This document shows, piece after piece, positions 46,694 through 53,637 of a DNA stretch of 64,000 nucleotides (position 1 is its first letter; each line of letters opens with the position of its first letter). Both the position numbers and the translations under genes were made by a program. The notes beneath the pieces were generated by a model, which was not told the DNA's origin, made no database searches, and worked only from the letters and a program-made list of their open reading frames with translations. Source of the DNA: TMP-86 sp044226865 (GTDB lineage Bacteria > Pseudomonadota > Gammaproteobacteria > Steroidobacterales > Steroidobacteraceae); the NCBI GenBank assembly GCA_044226865.1, contig JBGAGE010000013.1, forward strand, positions 62,001 to 126,000, given 5' to 3'.

Positions 46694-47292
46694 TGGCTGC
46701 GCCCCCGCGGATCCGGGATAACGACTGGGTGGTCGGACACCTGGTCGAGCACGGCCCGGCGAAATATCAGTTCGAAGACTCGAACTCTCTTTCCTATTAC
46801 ATGAAGCTTCGAACCCGGGATGAAGCGGGCGAACGGATATTGTGGGGCGCGGATTTGAAACGCGCCGTCCGGGAATCCAAGTCCCGGGTCAAGGTTGGGC
46901 AGGTGGTGGCCGCGCGGCTCGTGGGGCGCGAAGCCCTGGCGCCGCGCGGCACGCCCGATCCGGACATCCCTCAGTATCGCAATCGCTGGGAAGTGGAGAC
47001 CCCGCAATTCGTCGCGCAGCGGGTCGCCACCGCCAAGAAGATCCTCGAGGACCCGGTAAAGGCGCGGCGCGACGGCGCCGCTCATCCGGAACTCGCCGGT
47101 CTGTATCTCGCCCTGAGGGGCGCCGAACTCATTGCCAAGCACCGCTACCCGGATGTGAAGGATCAGGAGCGATTCGTGACCCGGGTGCGTGAAACTCTCG
47201 CTCAACATCCGGAGAACGCACCGGTGCTCAAGGAGATGGCGAAGCAGACCCAAGGTAAGGCGCGGGAATCCGCCGCTCGCGGAAGAGAGTAG
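46693..47292 (+). CDS. KfrB-domain protein, paralogue of the preceding gene's C-terminal half
   Basis: A 199-residue protein starting at an ATG that shares a base with the upstream stop. It repeats the preceding protein's KfrB part and tail: YQFEDSNSLSYYMKLRTRDE, ERILWGADLKRAVRESKSRV, YRNRWEVETPQFVAQRVATA and HPELAGLYLALRGAELIAKH. It lacks the LPD7 domain. The pair probably arose by duplication and forms one transcript with virD4. Function unknown. Confidence 0.72.
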   Translation: MAAPPRIRDNDWVVGHLVEHGPAKYQFEDSNSLSYYMKLRTRDEAGERILWGADLKRAVRESKSRVKVGQVVAARLVGREALAPRGTPDPDIPQYRNRWEVETPQFVAQRVATAKKILEDPVKARRDGAAHPELAGLYLALRGAELIAKHRYPDVKDQERFVTRVRETLAQHPENAPVLKEMAKQTQGKARESAARGRE

Positions 47293-47505
47293 CGCCGCTC
47301 GAGATGAAGCATGACGGGAAGGATCATCCTCGCCTTCCCTGGGGATCAGGACACACGCGACGCGCCTATCCGCGGGAAGACGAGGACCATCCTATTTATC
47401 GACCGCAGTGCAGAAGATTTAAGGGGCGATTCGCGCTTCGATGTGATGGCCTTCGCAACCTCAGCAACTCGCCGCAGCTTTCGGTGCGACGGAAGCATGG
47501 GGGAG

Positions 47506-47681
47506 ACCGGCACGACACCGTACCCGCCGAAGGCTCGGTCAGTGTCGCCGGATGCGCCAGAGGCTTTCGCGGCATAAACGGCCGCCACCCCGCGCAAGCG
47601 CGGGTCCCCGCCATTTATTCCACGGACCTCTGGCGCATCCGCCGCCACCGCCCGCAACGGCGCGTACGGCGTCGTGCCGGT
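47506..47681 (+). ncRNA. Long structured leader upstream of the RadC gene
   Basis: An outer arm of 24 nt at 47506-47529 (ACCGGCACGACACCGTAC and on) pairs with 47658-47681 with two or three mismatches. Inside it GGATGCGCCAGAGG (47550-47563) pairs perfectly with CCTCTGGCGCATCC (47627-47640), and a CCCGCG..CGCGGG hairpin sits in the middle. The right arm ends 17 nt before the radC ATG. It could be a structured 5' leader or a small palindromic repeat element. The rest of 47293-47698 shows no credible gene. Confidence 0.5.
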
Positions 47682-47698
47682 CAACGAGGATGAACATC

Positions 47699-48175
47699 AT
47701 GAAACTGTATGTGAACGAGTGCGGTGACTACCGGGTCGCCGCGGATGATCTGGTGATCCGCTGTGCACAAGGGGCGATCGCCAAGCGCTTTCGCGCCGGC
47801 TCGCCGGTGATGAGTTCGCCGGCCTATACCAAGGATTTCTTGAAGCTCCGGCTGGCTCATTTGGATCACGAGGTCTTCGGTTGTCTCTATCTCGACAATC
47901 GGCATCGCTTGATCGCCGCGGAGGATCTGTTCCGCGGCACCATCGATGGCGCCTCGGTGCATCCCCGCGAGGTGGTGCGCTCGGTCATCCAGCACGCCGC
48001 CGCAGCGGTGCTGCTCTATCACAACCATCCCAGCGGGACGGCCAACCCGAGCCGTGCGGATGAACTGATCACGATGAAGTTGCGCGATGCCTTGAGCCTG
48101 ATCGATGTCCGTCTGCTGGATCACCTCATCGTCGGGGAGACCATCTACTCCTTTGCCGAACATGGGCTGATGTGA
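47699..48175 (+). CDS. RadC-type JAB/MPN domain protein
   Basis: A 158-residue protein with the RadC/MPN+ metal site: a Glu region in NRHRLIAAEDLFRGTIDGAS and the JAMM motif HNHPSGTANPSRAD (HxHPSGxxxPSxxD). Such proteins are common on plasmids and integrative elements; DNA-repair function has never been firmly shown. ATG 47699 is 9 nt after GAGG; ATG 47690 is an alternative. Confidence 0.88.
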   Translation: MKLYVNECGDYRVAADDLVIRCAQGAIAKRFRAGSPVMSSPAYTKDFLKLRLAHLDHEVFGCLYLDNRHRLIAAEDLFRGTIDGASVHPREVVRSVIQHAAAAVLLYHNHPSGTANPSRADELITMKLRDALSLIDVRLLDHLIVGETIYSFAEHGLM

Positions 48176-48183
48176 TGCAGCCC

Positions 48184-48214
48184 GAGCGACCGCGGCGTTT
48201 CGCCGCGGTCGCTC
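48184..48214 (+). repeat. Strong 14-bp hairpin after radC
   Basis: GAGCGACCGCGGCG at 48184-48197 and CGCCGCGGTCGCTC at 48201-48214 form a perfect stem with a TTT loop. A second small GC-rich inverted repeat follows at about 48234-48257. There is no T-run, so it is not a standard intrinsic terminator. The pair lies between radC and the tandem-HTH gene. Confidence 0.6.
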
Positions 48215-48279
48215 CTACCTCATCGCCGAATTTCCGCCGCCGCGCTTCGCCGGCGGCTCACCCCATCAGGAGAACTTCC

Positions 48280-49074
48280 ATGACCCCGCCACGCGGCGCA
48301 CCGCGAAAGCTATCCGACGATCAGATCAAGACCATTCTGGCCTGGCACGATGCCCGGCGACAGTTCCGGCGTCACCATGGGACCCTCGCGGCGCTCGCGC
48401 GACGGCTGGGCGTGTCGACCTACGCCATCAGTTGGTGCATCGGCCAGCAGAAGTGTGGCCAATCGTGGGCCTCCCGCCGCGTACGGCTGGCCCCGCGGCA
48501 GCGCCGCCAAATCCTATCCTGGCATCGCCGACGCGAAGCGTTCCGGCAACGCCAGGGGACCCTGGAGGATTTGGCGCAGCGATTGGGCGTCCACCGGCGC
48601 ACGGTTCAGCAGTGCATCCGACGCCTGGGGCGCTATCGCCAGGTGACCGCCGCGGAACTGCCGGCAGTGCGGCGGCGTGCGAAGTCACGGCGCAAATCTG
48701 CCTTGAGATCGACAACGGTTGATTGGCGCCTCTCGCTGCTACGCGAGTGGCTGTCAAGCGCGCCCATCTTTGAGGCGCCGGGCTCGTGCTCGATTGGCGC
48801 CAAGCCGTTCAACGTCAAGGAAGCCCACTTGTCGGAAACGCCAGGGTCACTGGGTTGCGCTTGCGTGTGGTTCCTCATCCAGTCGGTGGAATCGCAAGGC
48901 ATCACCGTCGCCGGTGTGACGGAACGCGGCGAGCCCGCTCGTTGGTTGATTCCGTATGCGCAGATATCCCGGCTGCTGCCGGCCGATGCGCTTCGCCGGC
49001 GGGTCCGCACGGGCCGCGCTCGTCTGAGTCGCGACGGCGGCGCCGCCCTGATGCGCGCGGTCCACGGATTTTGA
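48280..49074 (+). CDS. Tandem helix-turn-helix protein, unknown family
   Basis: A 264-residue basic protein. ATG 48280 follows AGGAGA. Two copies of the same unit lie in a row: LSDDQIKTILAWHDARRQF with GTLAALARRLGVSTYAIS, and APRQRRQILSWHRRREAF with GTLEDLAQRLGVHRRTVQ, each a likely helix-turn-helix. A linker rich in Arg/Lys leads to a C-terminal domain (about 165-250) of unknown type with two closely spaced cysteines (LGCACVWFLIQ). It probably binds DNA; which sites is unknown. It precedes the first of the three structured repeats. Confidence 0.55.
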   Translation: MTPPRGAPRKLSDDQIKTILAWHDARRQFRRHHGTLAALARRLGVSTYAISWCIGQQKCGQSWASRRVRLAPRQRRQILSWHRRREAFRQRQGTLEDLAQRLGVHRRTVQQCIRRLGRYRQVTAAELPAVRRRAKSRRKSALRSTTVDWRLSLLREWLSSAPIFEAPGSCSIGAKPFNVKEAHLSETPGSLGCACVWFLIQSVESQGITVAGVTERGEPARWLIPYAQISRLLPADALRRRVRTGRARLSRDGGAALMRAVHGF

Positions 49075-49087
49075 AATCCATCGAAAA

Positions 49088-49250
49088 GGGCGGGATAGAC
49101 GGGCGGCGCACGCTACCACCCCGTGCTCGCCCGTCCAGACCCTGCGCGCGGGAGAGGAACTCCCGTGCTCGGCGAGTCGCGCGGCAGGAACCGCGCGAGT
49201 CTGGACGGCCTGCGCGCGGGGTGGTGATCCGCCTCAGGGCAATCCCGCCC
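49088..49250 (+). ncRNA. Structured repeat A (nested stems, AGGA loops) upstream of ardB
   Basis: Nested pairings: GGGCGGGAT 49088-49096 with ATCCCGCCC 49242-49250; ACCACCCCG 49115-49123 with CGGGGTGGT 49217-49225; CCGTCCAGAC 49131-49140 with GTCTGGACGG 49199-49208. Inside are hairpin 1, CGGGAG-AGGAA-CTCCCG (49149-49165), and hairpin 2, TCGCGCGG-CAGGAA-CCGCGCGA (49177-49198). It ends 7 nt before the ardB ATG. Copies B and C share the same fold with compensatory changes. Confidence 0.72.
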
Positions 49251-49257
49251 AAAGACA

Positions 49258-49632
49258 ATGAAGAGGATCAAACGGCTCTCCGTTCTGGTCCGCCACTTCG
49301 GACGCCACACCCTGGTATTCGAAAGCGGCGTGTACGTGTTCGCCCATCAGTTGGCGCCGGCCTATGGTGGCGGATACTGGCATTTCCATGAACTGAGCAA
49401 TGGCGGGTTCTTCATGAGCCCGCAGTGCGGAGCGCTGCGCCTGCAGGTGAAGGATAACGGCTATGACGGGACCTTATGTCCCGAGGCGGCCGGGATCACG
49501 TTCTGCCTGTTCGCCTTCAGTCATCTGTCGTTCCGGTTCCCGGAGCCCGTGTTCATGCAGCACTTCCATGACCTGCGGGCATTCGCGTTCGAACACGCCG
49601 AAGCGGGATCCATCCTCGCGGCGATCGACTGA
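49258..49632 (+). CDS. ArdB/KlcA-like antirestriction protein
   Basis: A 124-residue protein matching the ArdB/KlcA family, which blocks type I restriction of incoming conjugative DNA. It shows RHFGRHTLVFESGVYVFAHQ, GGYWHFHELSNGGFFMSP, and LCPEAAGITFCLFAFSHLSF, corresponding to the family's GGYW..Y.LSNGGFYM and A.AAGI..CLFA.SHL blocks. It is slightly shorter than typical. No good Shine-Dalgarno precedes ATG 49258, which starts 8 nt past the closing stem of repeat A. Confidence 0.82.
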   Translation: MKRIKRLSVLVRHFGRHTLVFESGVYVFAHQLAPAYGGGYWHFHELSNGGFFMSPQCGALRLQVKDNGYDGTLCPEAAGITFCLFAFSHLSFRFPEPVFMQHFHDLRAFAFEHAEAGSILAAID

Positions 49633-49777
49633 CGCATTTCATTGCAAATCGATGTGTTCTGCCCAGGTGCTCGCGGCCTGGGCATTTTTTTGCAAGTCAA
49701 TGCACGGTCGTACGCGCCGTTGCAAACCCATGTATCCGTTGGCAACGCGTATCAGAGTGACGCCAAGAGAGAAGGAA

Positions 49778-49941
49778 GGGCGGGATTCGAGGTCGCGGGC
49801 ACGCTACCACCGCGTGCTCGCGTGTCCAGACCCTGCGCGCGGCAGGAGGAGCCTGCCGTGCTCGGCGAGTCGCGCGAGGAACGCGCGAGTCTGGACACGC
49901 TGCGCGCGCGGCGGTGATCCGCTCCCTGGGCAATCCCGCCC
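49778..49941 (+). ncRNA. Structured repeat B upstream of the ParB-like gene
   Basis: Same plan as copy A: GGGCGGGATT 49778-49787 with AATCCCGCCC 49932-49941; ACCACCGCG 49806-49814 with CGCGGCGGT 49907-49915 (one mismatch); GCGTGTCCAGAC 49820-49831 with GTCTGGACACGC 49889-49900, a perfect 12-bp stem. Hairpins are CGGCAGG-AGGAG-CCTGCCG (49840-49858) and TCGCGCG-AGGAA-CGCGCGA (49870-49888). It occupies most of the 49633-49956 gap and ends 15 nt before the next ATG, with the Shine-Dalgarno AAGGAG just outside. Confidence 0.75.
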
Positions 49942-49956
49942 AAGAAGGAGAGATTC

Positions 49957-51798
49957 ATGACCACTCAATCAATTTCCGCGCAATTTCGATTCATCCCGGC
50001 CAAGGACCTGCAGGTCTCACCGCTGAACGTCCGCAAGACCGGCACCGAGGTCGGCATCGAGCAGCTGGCGCAATTGATCCTGGCCGAAGGCGTGCTGCAA
50101 AACCTCAATGTCCATGCCTTGAAAGACGACGACCGGGCGCCTTTCGGGGTCGTCGCCGGCGGCCGCCGACTGCGGGCCCTGCAGCAATTGATCCGCGCAA
50201 AAAAGCTCAAAGCGGATCATCCCGTGCCCTGCATGATCGTCACGCGGGATCGTGCGCAGCAGATCAGCCTGAGCGAGAACTCTGGGCGCGAACCCATGCA
50301 CCCGGCCGATGAGTTCGAGGCCTTCCGGCAGCTCATCGATGCCGGCGCCTCGATCGAAGACGTCGCGGCGCGCTTTGGGGTAAGCCCCGTCGTCGTCCAG
50401 CGGCGTCTGAAACTGGCCAACGTCGCGCCGTCGCTGATCAAGGCCTATCGAGAGGGATCGCTGACGTTGGATCACTTGATGGCGTTCGCCCTCTGCGAGG
50501 ATCACGCGCGCCAGGTCGAGACATGGGAGGGTTTGAAGCCCTTCGAGCGCACCGCAGAGCACATCCGCGAGCGGCTGACCCAGGACGAAGTCCTGCTCAC
50601 CGACCCGCTGGCCCGCTATGTCGGTCTGGCTGCCTATCAGAAAGCCGGTGGCGTCGTGCGACGGGATCTGTTCAGTGAGGACGATGAGGCCTACCTCGAT
50701 GCCGAACTGGTGCGGCAGCTGGCGAGCGCGAAGCTCGAGAAGCAGGCCGCCAAGCTCCGCGCCGAAGGACTTGCCTGGGTCGAGGTGCATCCGAACCTCG
50801 AATACGCCGTTCGCTCCCAGTTCGGGCGCGTCAGCACGACGCGGCGCGCACCGACGGCGGAGGAAGAGGCGGCGATCAATGATCTGGAGTCCCAGATCGA
50901 CGCCTTGCAGGAGGCTCAGGATGAGGCCTCGAACGAGGAGGACGCTGAGCGGGAGAAGGCCTGGTGCGCCGCGTGTGACCAAATCGATGAACTGCGTGAG
51001 AAGCTCCACGTACCCGATCCCGAGCAGCAGGCGCTCGCCGGCGCGATCGTCTCCGTCGGACGGGATGGCCGGATCGAGATCGTGCGGGATCTGCTGAAGT
51101 CCGAGGACGCGGCGCGCTTCGCGCGTGCCGGACGGCCGCGGAAGGCGGATGAATCTGCGTCCGACACGAAGGGTCACTCCGCCGCGCTTCTGCGCCGGCT
51201 CACCGCACATCGGACGCTGGCGCTGCAGGCGGAACTCGCTAGCCAGCCGTCGATTGCGTTGATCGCGCTGACGCATCGCATGTTGCTGTGGAACTTCTAT
51301 CCCTACGAGTTCCTGGAAGAGCCGGTGAAGCTCCAGAAGCCATCATTGATGGTGACCCAGCATGAGGGGGACTTGGAAGGCTCGGCCGCGCAGCAGGCGC
51401 TGAAAGCGCGCAGAGATGCGATCCAGAGCACCTTGCCCAAGCAGGCCGGTGACCTGTTGTCCTGGCTGGCCGCGCGGCCTTCCGCAGAGGTTCAGGAGCT
51501 CCTGGCGTACTGCGTGGCGACCACCGTCGACGGCGTGCAGGCCGATGAGCGGGAGAGTGACTTGGATCCCCTGGCACGCCTCGCGCAGCTGGACATGCAC
51601 CGCTGGTGGCAGCCGACGGCGGCGTGCTACTTCGGGAGCATTCCCAAGGCGCGGATCCTCGAGATCGTGTCCAGCGTGACCTCGCCTGATACGGCAGCAC
51701 CGTTGGTCAAGCTCACCAAGGGGCTGCTCGCCCAGGAGGCCGAGAAGATCTTGAAGGACTCGGGCTGGTTGCCCGAGGTCCTGCGCACGCCGTCCTAA
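49957..51798 (+). CDS. ParB/RepB-family partition-like protein
   Basis: A 613-residue protein. The N-terminal ParB/sulfiredoxin-like nuclease fold shows VSPLNVRKTGTEVGIEQLAQ, GVVAGGRRLRALQQL (GxRR) and SLSENSGREPMHPADEFEAF (ENxxRxxMxPxxE). An HTH follows (SIEDVAARFGVSPVVVQRRL). An acidic coiled-coil-like region lies near 300-350 and a long uncharacterised C-terminal half comes after it. Large ParB-like proteins of this type are frequent on integrative elements and IncP-like plasmids; no ParA partner is in the window. It is preceded by structured repeat B and followed by a terminator. Confidence 0.88.
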   Translation: MTTQSISAQFRFIPAKDLQVSPLNVRKTGTEVGIEQLAQLILAEGVLQNLNVHALKDDDRAPFGVVAGGRRLRALQQLIRAKKLKADHPVPCMIVTRDRAQQISLSENSGREPMHPADEFEAFRQLIDAGASIEDVAARFGVSPVVVQRRLKLANVAPSLIKAYREGSLTLDHLMAFALCEDHARQVETWEGLKPFERTAEHIRERLTQDEVLLTDPLARYVGLAAYQKAGGVVRRDLFSEDDEAYLDAELVRQLASAKLEKQAAKLRAEGLAWVEVHPNLEYAVRSQFGRVSTTRRAPTAEEEAAINDLESQIDALQEAQDEASNEEDAEREKAWCAACDQIDELREKLHVPDPEQQALAGAIVSVGRDGRIEIVRDLLKSEDAARFARAGRPRKADESASDTKGHSAALLRRLTAHRTLALQAELASQPSIALIALTHRMLLWNFYPYEFLEEPVKLQKPSLMVTQHEGDLEGSAAQQALKARRDAIQSTLPKQAGDLLSWLAARPSAEVQELLAYCVATTVDGVQADERESDLDPLARLAQLDMHRWWQPTAACYFGSIPKARILEIVSSVTSPDTAAPLVKLTKGLLAQEAEKILKDSGWLPEVLRTPS

Positions 51799-51807
51799 AA
51801 GGGCGCT

Positions 51808-51856
51808 GGGGGAGTTCCGGTGCGGGCGTCGGCTCGCATCGGGCTCCCCTTTTTTC
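51808..51856 (+). terminator. Intrinsic terminator after the ParB-like gene
   Basis: GGGGAG (51809-51814) pairs with CTCCCC (51844-51849), with an inner CGGTGCG/CGCATCG stem, followed by six or more T. It separates the ParB-like gene from structured repeat C, so repeat C begins or lies within a new transcript. Confidence 0.7.
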
Positions 51857-51887
51857 TTGTCGAGGCGATGGAGATCCCAGCAGAAGA

Positions 51888-52052
51888 GGGCGGGATTGCT
51901 GTCCGCGGGCACCTTACCACCCCGTGCTCGGGCGTCCAGACCCTGCGCGGCAGGAGGAGCCTGCCGTGCTCGGCGAGTCGCGCGGGAGGATCCCGCACGA
52001 GTCTGGACCCCCTGCGCGCGCGGTGGTGCCTCGCTCCTGGGCAATCCCGCCC
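51888..52052 (+). ncRNA. Structured repeat C upstream of the DUF932 gene
   Basis: Third copy of the fold: GGGCGGGATTGC 51888-51899 with GCAATCCCGCCC 52041-52052 (12 bp perfect); ACCACCCCG 51916-51924 with CGCGGTGGT 52019-52027 (one mismatch); GTCCAGAC 51934-51941 with GTCTGGAC 52001-52008. Hairpins are CGGCAGG-AGGAG-CCTGCCG (51948-51966) and TCGCGCGGG-AGGAT-CCCGCACGA (51978-52000, one mismatch). It ends 24 nt before the DUF932 ATG, leaving a GAGGAG ribosome-binding site free. Confidence 0.75.
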
Positions 52053-52076
52053 GAGAGATGAAATGAGGAGAATCAC

Positions 52077-52904
52077 ATGAACAATGTTCAGACGTTGATG
52101 GACGAGTCCAGTGGTCGTGGCAATGCCTTTGCGCGCACCCTGGTCGGAGAGGATCTGCAGCGGTGCACGCCGGCGGCGCTGTCGGGGGAGGCAGATCCAC
52201 GCACCAGTCCGAGCTATAAGTTCCTATCCACCGAGCGGATCATCGAGGCGTTGCGGTCGGTGGGGTTCTTGCCGGTGCAGGCCTCCCAGGTGAGGAGCCG
52301 TCGCATGAGTCCTCGCTTTGCGCCCCACGTGATCCGGTTCCGGCGGCGCTACGAGACGGTTCAGCTGAGGGACTCGATTCCCGAGATCTTGTGTTTGAAC
52401 TCTCACAATGGACGGACGGCGTTGCAGTTTCGGTTGGCCTTGTACCGTCCCATCTGCACTAACGGATTGATCGTCTGCAGTGAGGCCTTGCCGGTGTGGA
52501 GGGTGCCACATCGGGGAGATGTGTTCGACCAGGCGATCGCGGCGGTGGTCCAGCAGGCCGAGCAGTTCTCAGAGATCGGGCGTTGGGTGGAGCGCATGGA
52601 GCAGACACGGTTGGACAGTGATCAGCGGCTGTCCTTTGCCTCTCGTGCCTTGTTGCTTCGATACCCTGGTGGTCAGCATGCAGGGATGCAGGCGGGCCAG
52701 CTGTTGGAGGCTCGTCGGTCTGAGGATGCAGGGGATGATGTATGGCGGGTTTACAACACCATCCAGGAGAACGTGATCCAGGGTGGTCAGGTGAGGCAGT
52801 CGGCTTCGGGTCGGCAGCTTCGGTCTCGTCCCATTAGGGCCATTGCTAGAGATGTAGAGATCAACACGGGTTTGTGGCCGATTGCAGTCGGACTCGTCAG
52901 CTAA
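52077..52904 (+). CDS. DUF932 (plasmid/phage-type) protein
   Basis: A 275-residue protein of the DUF932 family, found on plasmids, phages and integrative elements, function unknown. Typical blocks: TERIIEALRSVGFLPVQASQ, HVIRFRRRY, EILCLNSHNGRTALQFRLAL, and LYRPICTNGLIVC. ATG 52077 follows GAGGAG. It has its own terminator downstream and structured repeat C upstream, so it is probably monocistronic. Confidence 0.85.
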   Translation: MNNVQTLMDESSGRGNAFARTLVGEDLQRCTPAALSGEADPRTSPSYKFLSTERIIEALRSVGFLPVQASQVRSRRMSPRFAPHVIRFRRRYETVQLRDSIPEILCLNSHNGRTALQFRLALYRPICTNGLIVCSEALPVWRVPHRGDVFDQAIAAVVQQAEQFSEIGRWVERMEQTRLDSDQRLSFASRALLLRYPGGQHAGMQAGQLLEARRSEDAGDDVWRVYNTIQENVIQGGQVRQSASGRQLRSRPIRAIARDVEINTGLWPIAVGLVS

Positions 52905-52920
52905 CCTGGTAGGTCATCGA

Positions 52921-52955
52921 GGGGAGAGGTGCTTTGGTGCCTCTTCCCTTTTTTT
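52921..52955 (+). terminator. Intrinsic terminator after the DUF932 gene
   Basis: GGGGAGAGG (52921-52929) pairs with CCTCTTCCC (52940-52948, one G-T pair), followed by seven T. It isolates the mobilisation genes, which then depend on the box d promoter region. Confidence 0.85.
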
Positions 52956-53016
52956 ATGGCCGGCGTGGGGAGGCAGGGGAGGTCGGAGGGAGCGGCCTGG
53001 GTTGTGTCAGGTGCAG

Positions 53017-53045
53017 AGTTTGGCCGCTATCTCAGGTCATTTGCC
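53017..53045 (+). promoter_or_regulatory. Transfer box d upstream of mobC
   Basis: AGTTTGGCCGCTATCTCAGG continued by TCATTTGCC, the most diverged of the four boxes but with the first 11 bases identical. It lies 40 bp before mobC, after a terminator, matching a promoter-proximal role. Confidence 0.55.
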
Positions 53046-53085
53046 GGATAGCTGACGAGCAGCGGCTTGCTTCAAAGTACATGCC

Positions 53086-53637
53086 ATGAATGACCACACA
53101 CACGTCATGGCTTGGGTCACGCGCGAGACGAAGGAACGGTTTGCGATGTTGGCTCGCAATCGCGAGCTCTCCGAATCCGCGCTGCTGAAACAACTGATCG
53201 AGATTGCGCTAGCTGGCGCGGGGATCCAAGAGGTGAAGCCTGTCGACATCCTGGAGCCCGTGTCGGCAAAGGAGCGCTTGTCCGTCACCTTGCAGATCGA
53301 CGACGTTCAGCTGTTGCGAGAGCGCGCCAGGGCGCGAGGCGTGCCGACCAGCCGCTACGTATCGCTCCTGGTCCGATCTCATTTGCGGGCTGTCGCGCCG
53401 TTGCCGACGGCGGAGTTGGAGGCGCTTCGACGGAGCATCGCCGAGGTCGGTGCCATCGGTCGGAACTTGAACCAAATCGCGCGAGCGGTGAACCAAGGGT
53501 TGATGCCCAACGGACCCACCCGGGCGGAGATCCACACCCTGTTGCGCGGATTGAACAACCTCAAGGATCAGATCAAAGCGGTACTCGCGGCCAATCTGAA
53601 CAGTTGGAGGGACGGACATGAAAAAGCGGTCGGTTGA
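53086..53637 (+). CDS. mobC: MobC-like relaxosome protein
   Basis: A 183-residue DNA-binding accessory factor of the relaxosome. The N-terminal region looks like a ribbon-helix-helix (AWVTRETKERFAMLARNREL, ESALLKQLIEIAL). The C-terminal part carries the MobC signature LRRSIAEVGAIGRNLNQIAR with VNQG. It overlaps the relaxase gene by 20 bp, indicating coupling. Confidence 0.88.
   Translation: MNDHTHVMAWVTRETKERFAMLARNRELSESALLKQLIEIALAGAGIQEVKPVDILEPVSAKERLSVTLQIDDVQLLRERARARGVPTSRYVSLLVRSHLRAVAPLPTAELEALRRSIAEVGAIGRNLNQIARAVNQGLMPNGPTRAEIHTLLRGLNNLKDQIKAVLAANLNSWRDGHEKAVG

Noticed and set aside
47304..47693. Overlapping short frames on both strands upstream of radC
   Set aside because: They overlap each other and the long palindrome and have no recognisable protein segments; the stretch is better explained as structured non-coding DNA.
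48184..48257. GC-rich hairpins after radC as intrinsic terminators
   Set aside because: Strong stems but no T-run follows, so they are listed only as repeats.
49088..52052. CRISPR-like repeats
   Set aside because: The three copies are long, widely spaced, internally palindromic and separated by genes, with no spacers and no cas genes.
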